Part shown: positions 22,422 through 22,625 of the stretch, in pieces
How the letters are laid out: the number at the start of each line of letters is the position of its first letter
Position numbering within the stretch: the stretch's first letter is position 1
From: an uncultured Lentisphaeria bacterium
GTDB lineage: Bacteria > Verrucomicrobiota > Lentisphaeria > Oligosphaerales > Oligosphaeraceae
Direction of reading: 5' to 3'
Assembly (NCBI GenBank): GCA_934661755.1
Contig: CAKUJM010000044.1
Span: 1-22,625 of the forward strand
Length of the DNA: 22,625 nucleotides
Made by a program: the position numbers and the translations under genes
Notes under the pieces: generated by a model
Seen by the model: the letters and a program-made list of their open reading frames with translations, nothing else
What the model was told of the DNA's origin: nothing
Database searches by the model: none

Positions 22422-22522
22422 GCCAATCGCAGGCCGCAGCCGTGGCGGAAAAACACTCTCTTCCGTTTTGTAAAGTGTCTGCCAATCGCACACTTTTGGG
22501 GATTATGGCGTTGGCGATTGGC
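22422..22522. repeat. Three copies of a 9-mer, one in a stem-loop
   Basis: GCCAATCGC occurs directly at 22422-22430 and 22481-22489, and inverted as GCGATTGGC at 22514-22522. The middle copy fills most of an 11-nt loop closed by a perfect 7-bp stem (AAAGTGT 22472-22478 with ACACTTT 22490-22496). No gene overlaps it convincingly. The function is unknown. Confidence 0.5.
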
Positions 22523-22625
22523 AATACTCGGCGGCACGGTTAGCTTAACTGGGTGGTCGGGCGGGGGTACATGGCCATAGGCGCTAACTTGTTTCTAGAT
22601 TCAAGAATCTTTCTAGCTGTCTTTT
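22523..22625. other. Non-coding right edge with lower GC and a short inverted repeat
   Basis: No credible gene is seen. The last 45 bases are noticeably more AT-rich than the rest of the window and contain AGATTC (22597-22602) and GAATCT (22605-22610) separated by two bases. This may be the start of an adjacent element or a promoter region for a gene beyond the edge; the sequence does not decide. Confidence 0.35.

Overview
The window looks like chromosomal DNA from a GC-rich bacterium (about 60% GC by eye). It is mostly housekeeping genes, with a small carbohydrate-active locus at the left end and a tRNA followed by lower-GC sequence at the right end. A WbsX/GH99-like protein next to a GH42-like TIM-barrel protein, a paired NifU-like scaffold and GGGtGRT protein, an AsmA-like membrane protein, and many genes without a clear Shine-Dalgarno site would fit the PVC superphylum (Lentisphaerota, Kiritimatiellota or Verrucomicrobiota). 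That is inference; the window contains no rRNA or other decisive marker.

Layout. Positions 1-72 hold eight perfect copies of a 9-bp repeat. Next come two plus-strand genes overlapping by 4 bp: a GH99-like/WbsX protein (104-1264) and a GH42-like TIM-barrel protein (1261-2967). A convergent junction follows. The minus strand then carries valS (9167-6498), a CorC/HlyC-type CBS membrane protein (6419-5127) and an ABC-F ATPase (5130-3025); the last two overlap by 4 bp. A 289-bp divergent spacer (9168-9456) holds a perfect TATAAT facing valS and a 12-bp palindrome. From 9457 to 22186 everything is on the plus strand: NifU-like scaffold, GGGtGRT protein, ThiI, RlmN, cyclophilin-type PPIase, DUF1015 protein, diaminopimelate decarboxylase, an AsmA-like protein with C-terminal 11-residue repeats, YchF, YicC and a large U32-family protein. 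A tRNA-Leu(CAA) with its own promoter and terminator lies on the minus strand at 22346-22261. The last 280 bp have no gene I can support but contain small repeats and a stem-loop.

How the genes fit together. Much of the window serves translation: valS, ABC-F, ThiI (tRNA s4U8), RlmN (m2A in 23S rRNA and tRNA), YchF (ribosome-associated ATPase), YicC (ribonuclease family), a U32 protein of the RNA-hydroxylation type, and tRNA-Leu. Several of these depend on, or are thought to depend on, Fe-S clusters, so the adjacent NifU-like scaffold is suggestive. The least understood and most interesting unit is the NifU-like/GGGtGRT pair: it has the strongest ribosome-binding sites in the window, and its second protein belongs to a family of unknown function. 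I saw no CRISPR array, prophage, toxin-antitoxin pair or clear insertion sequence.
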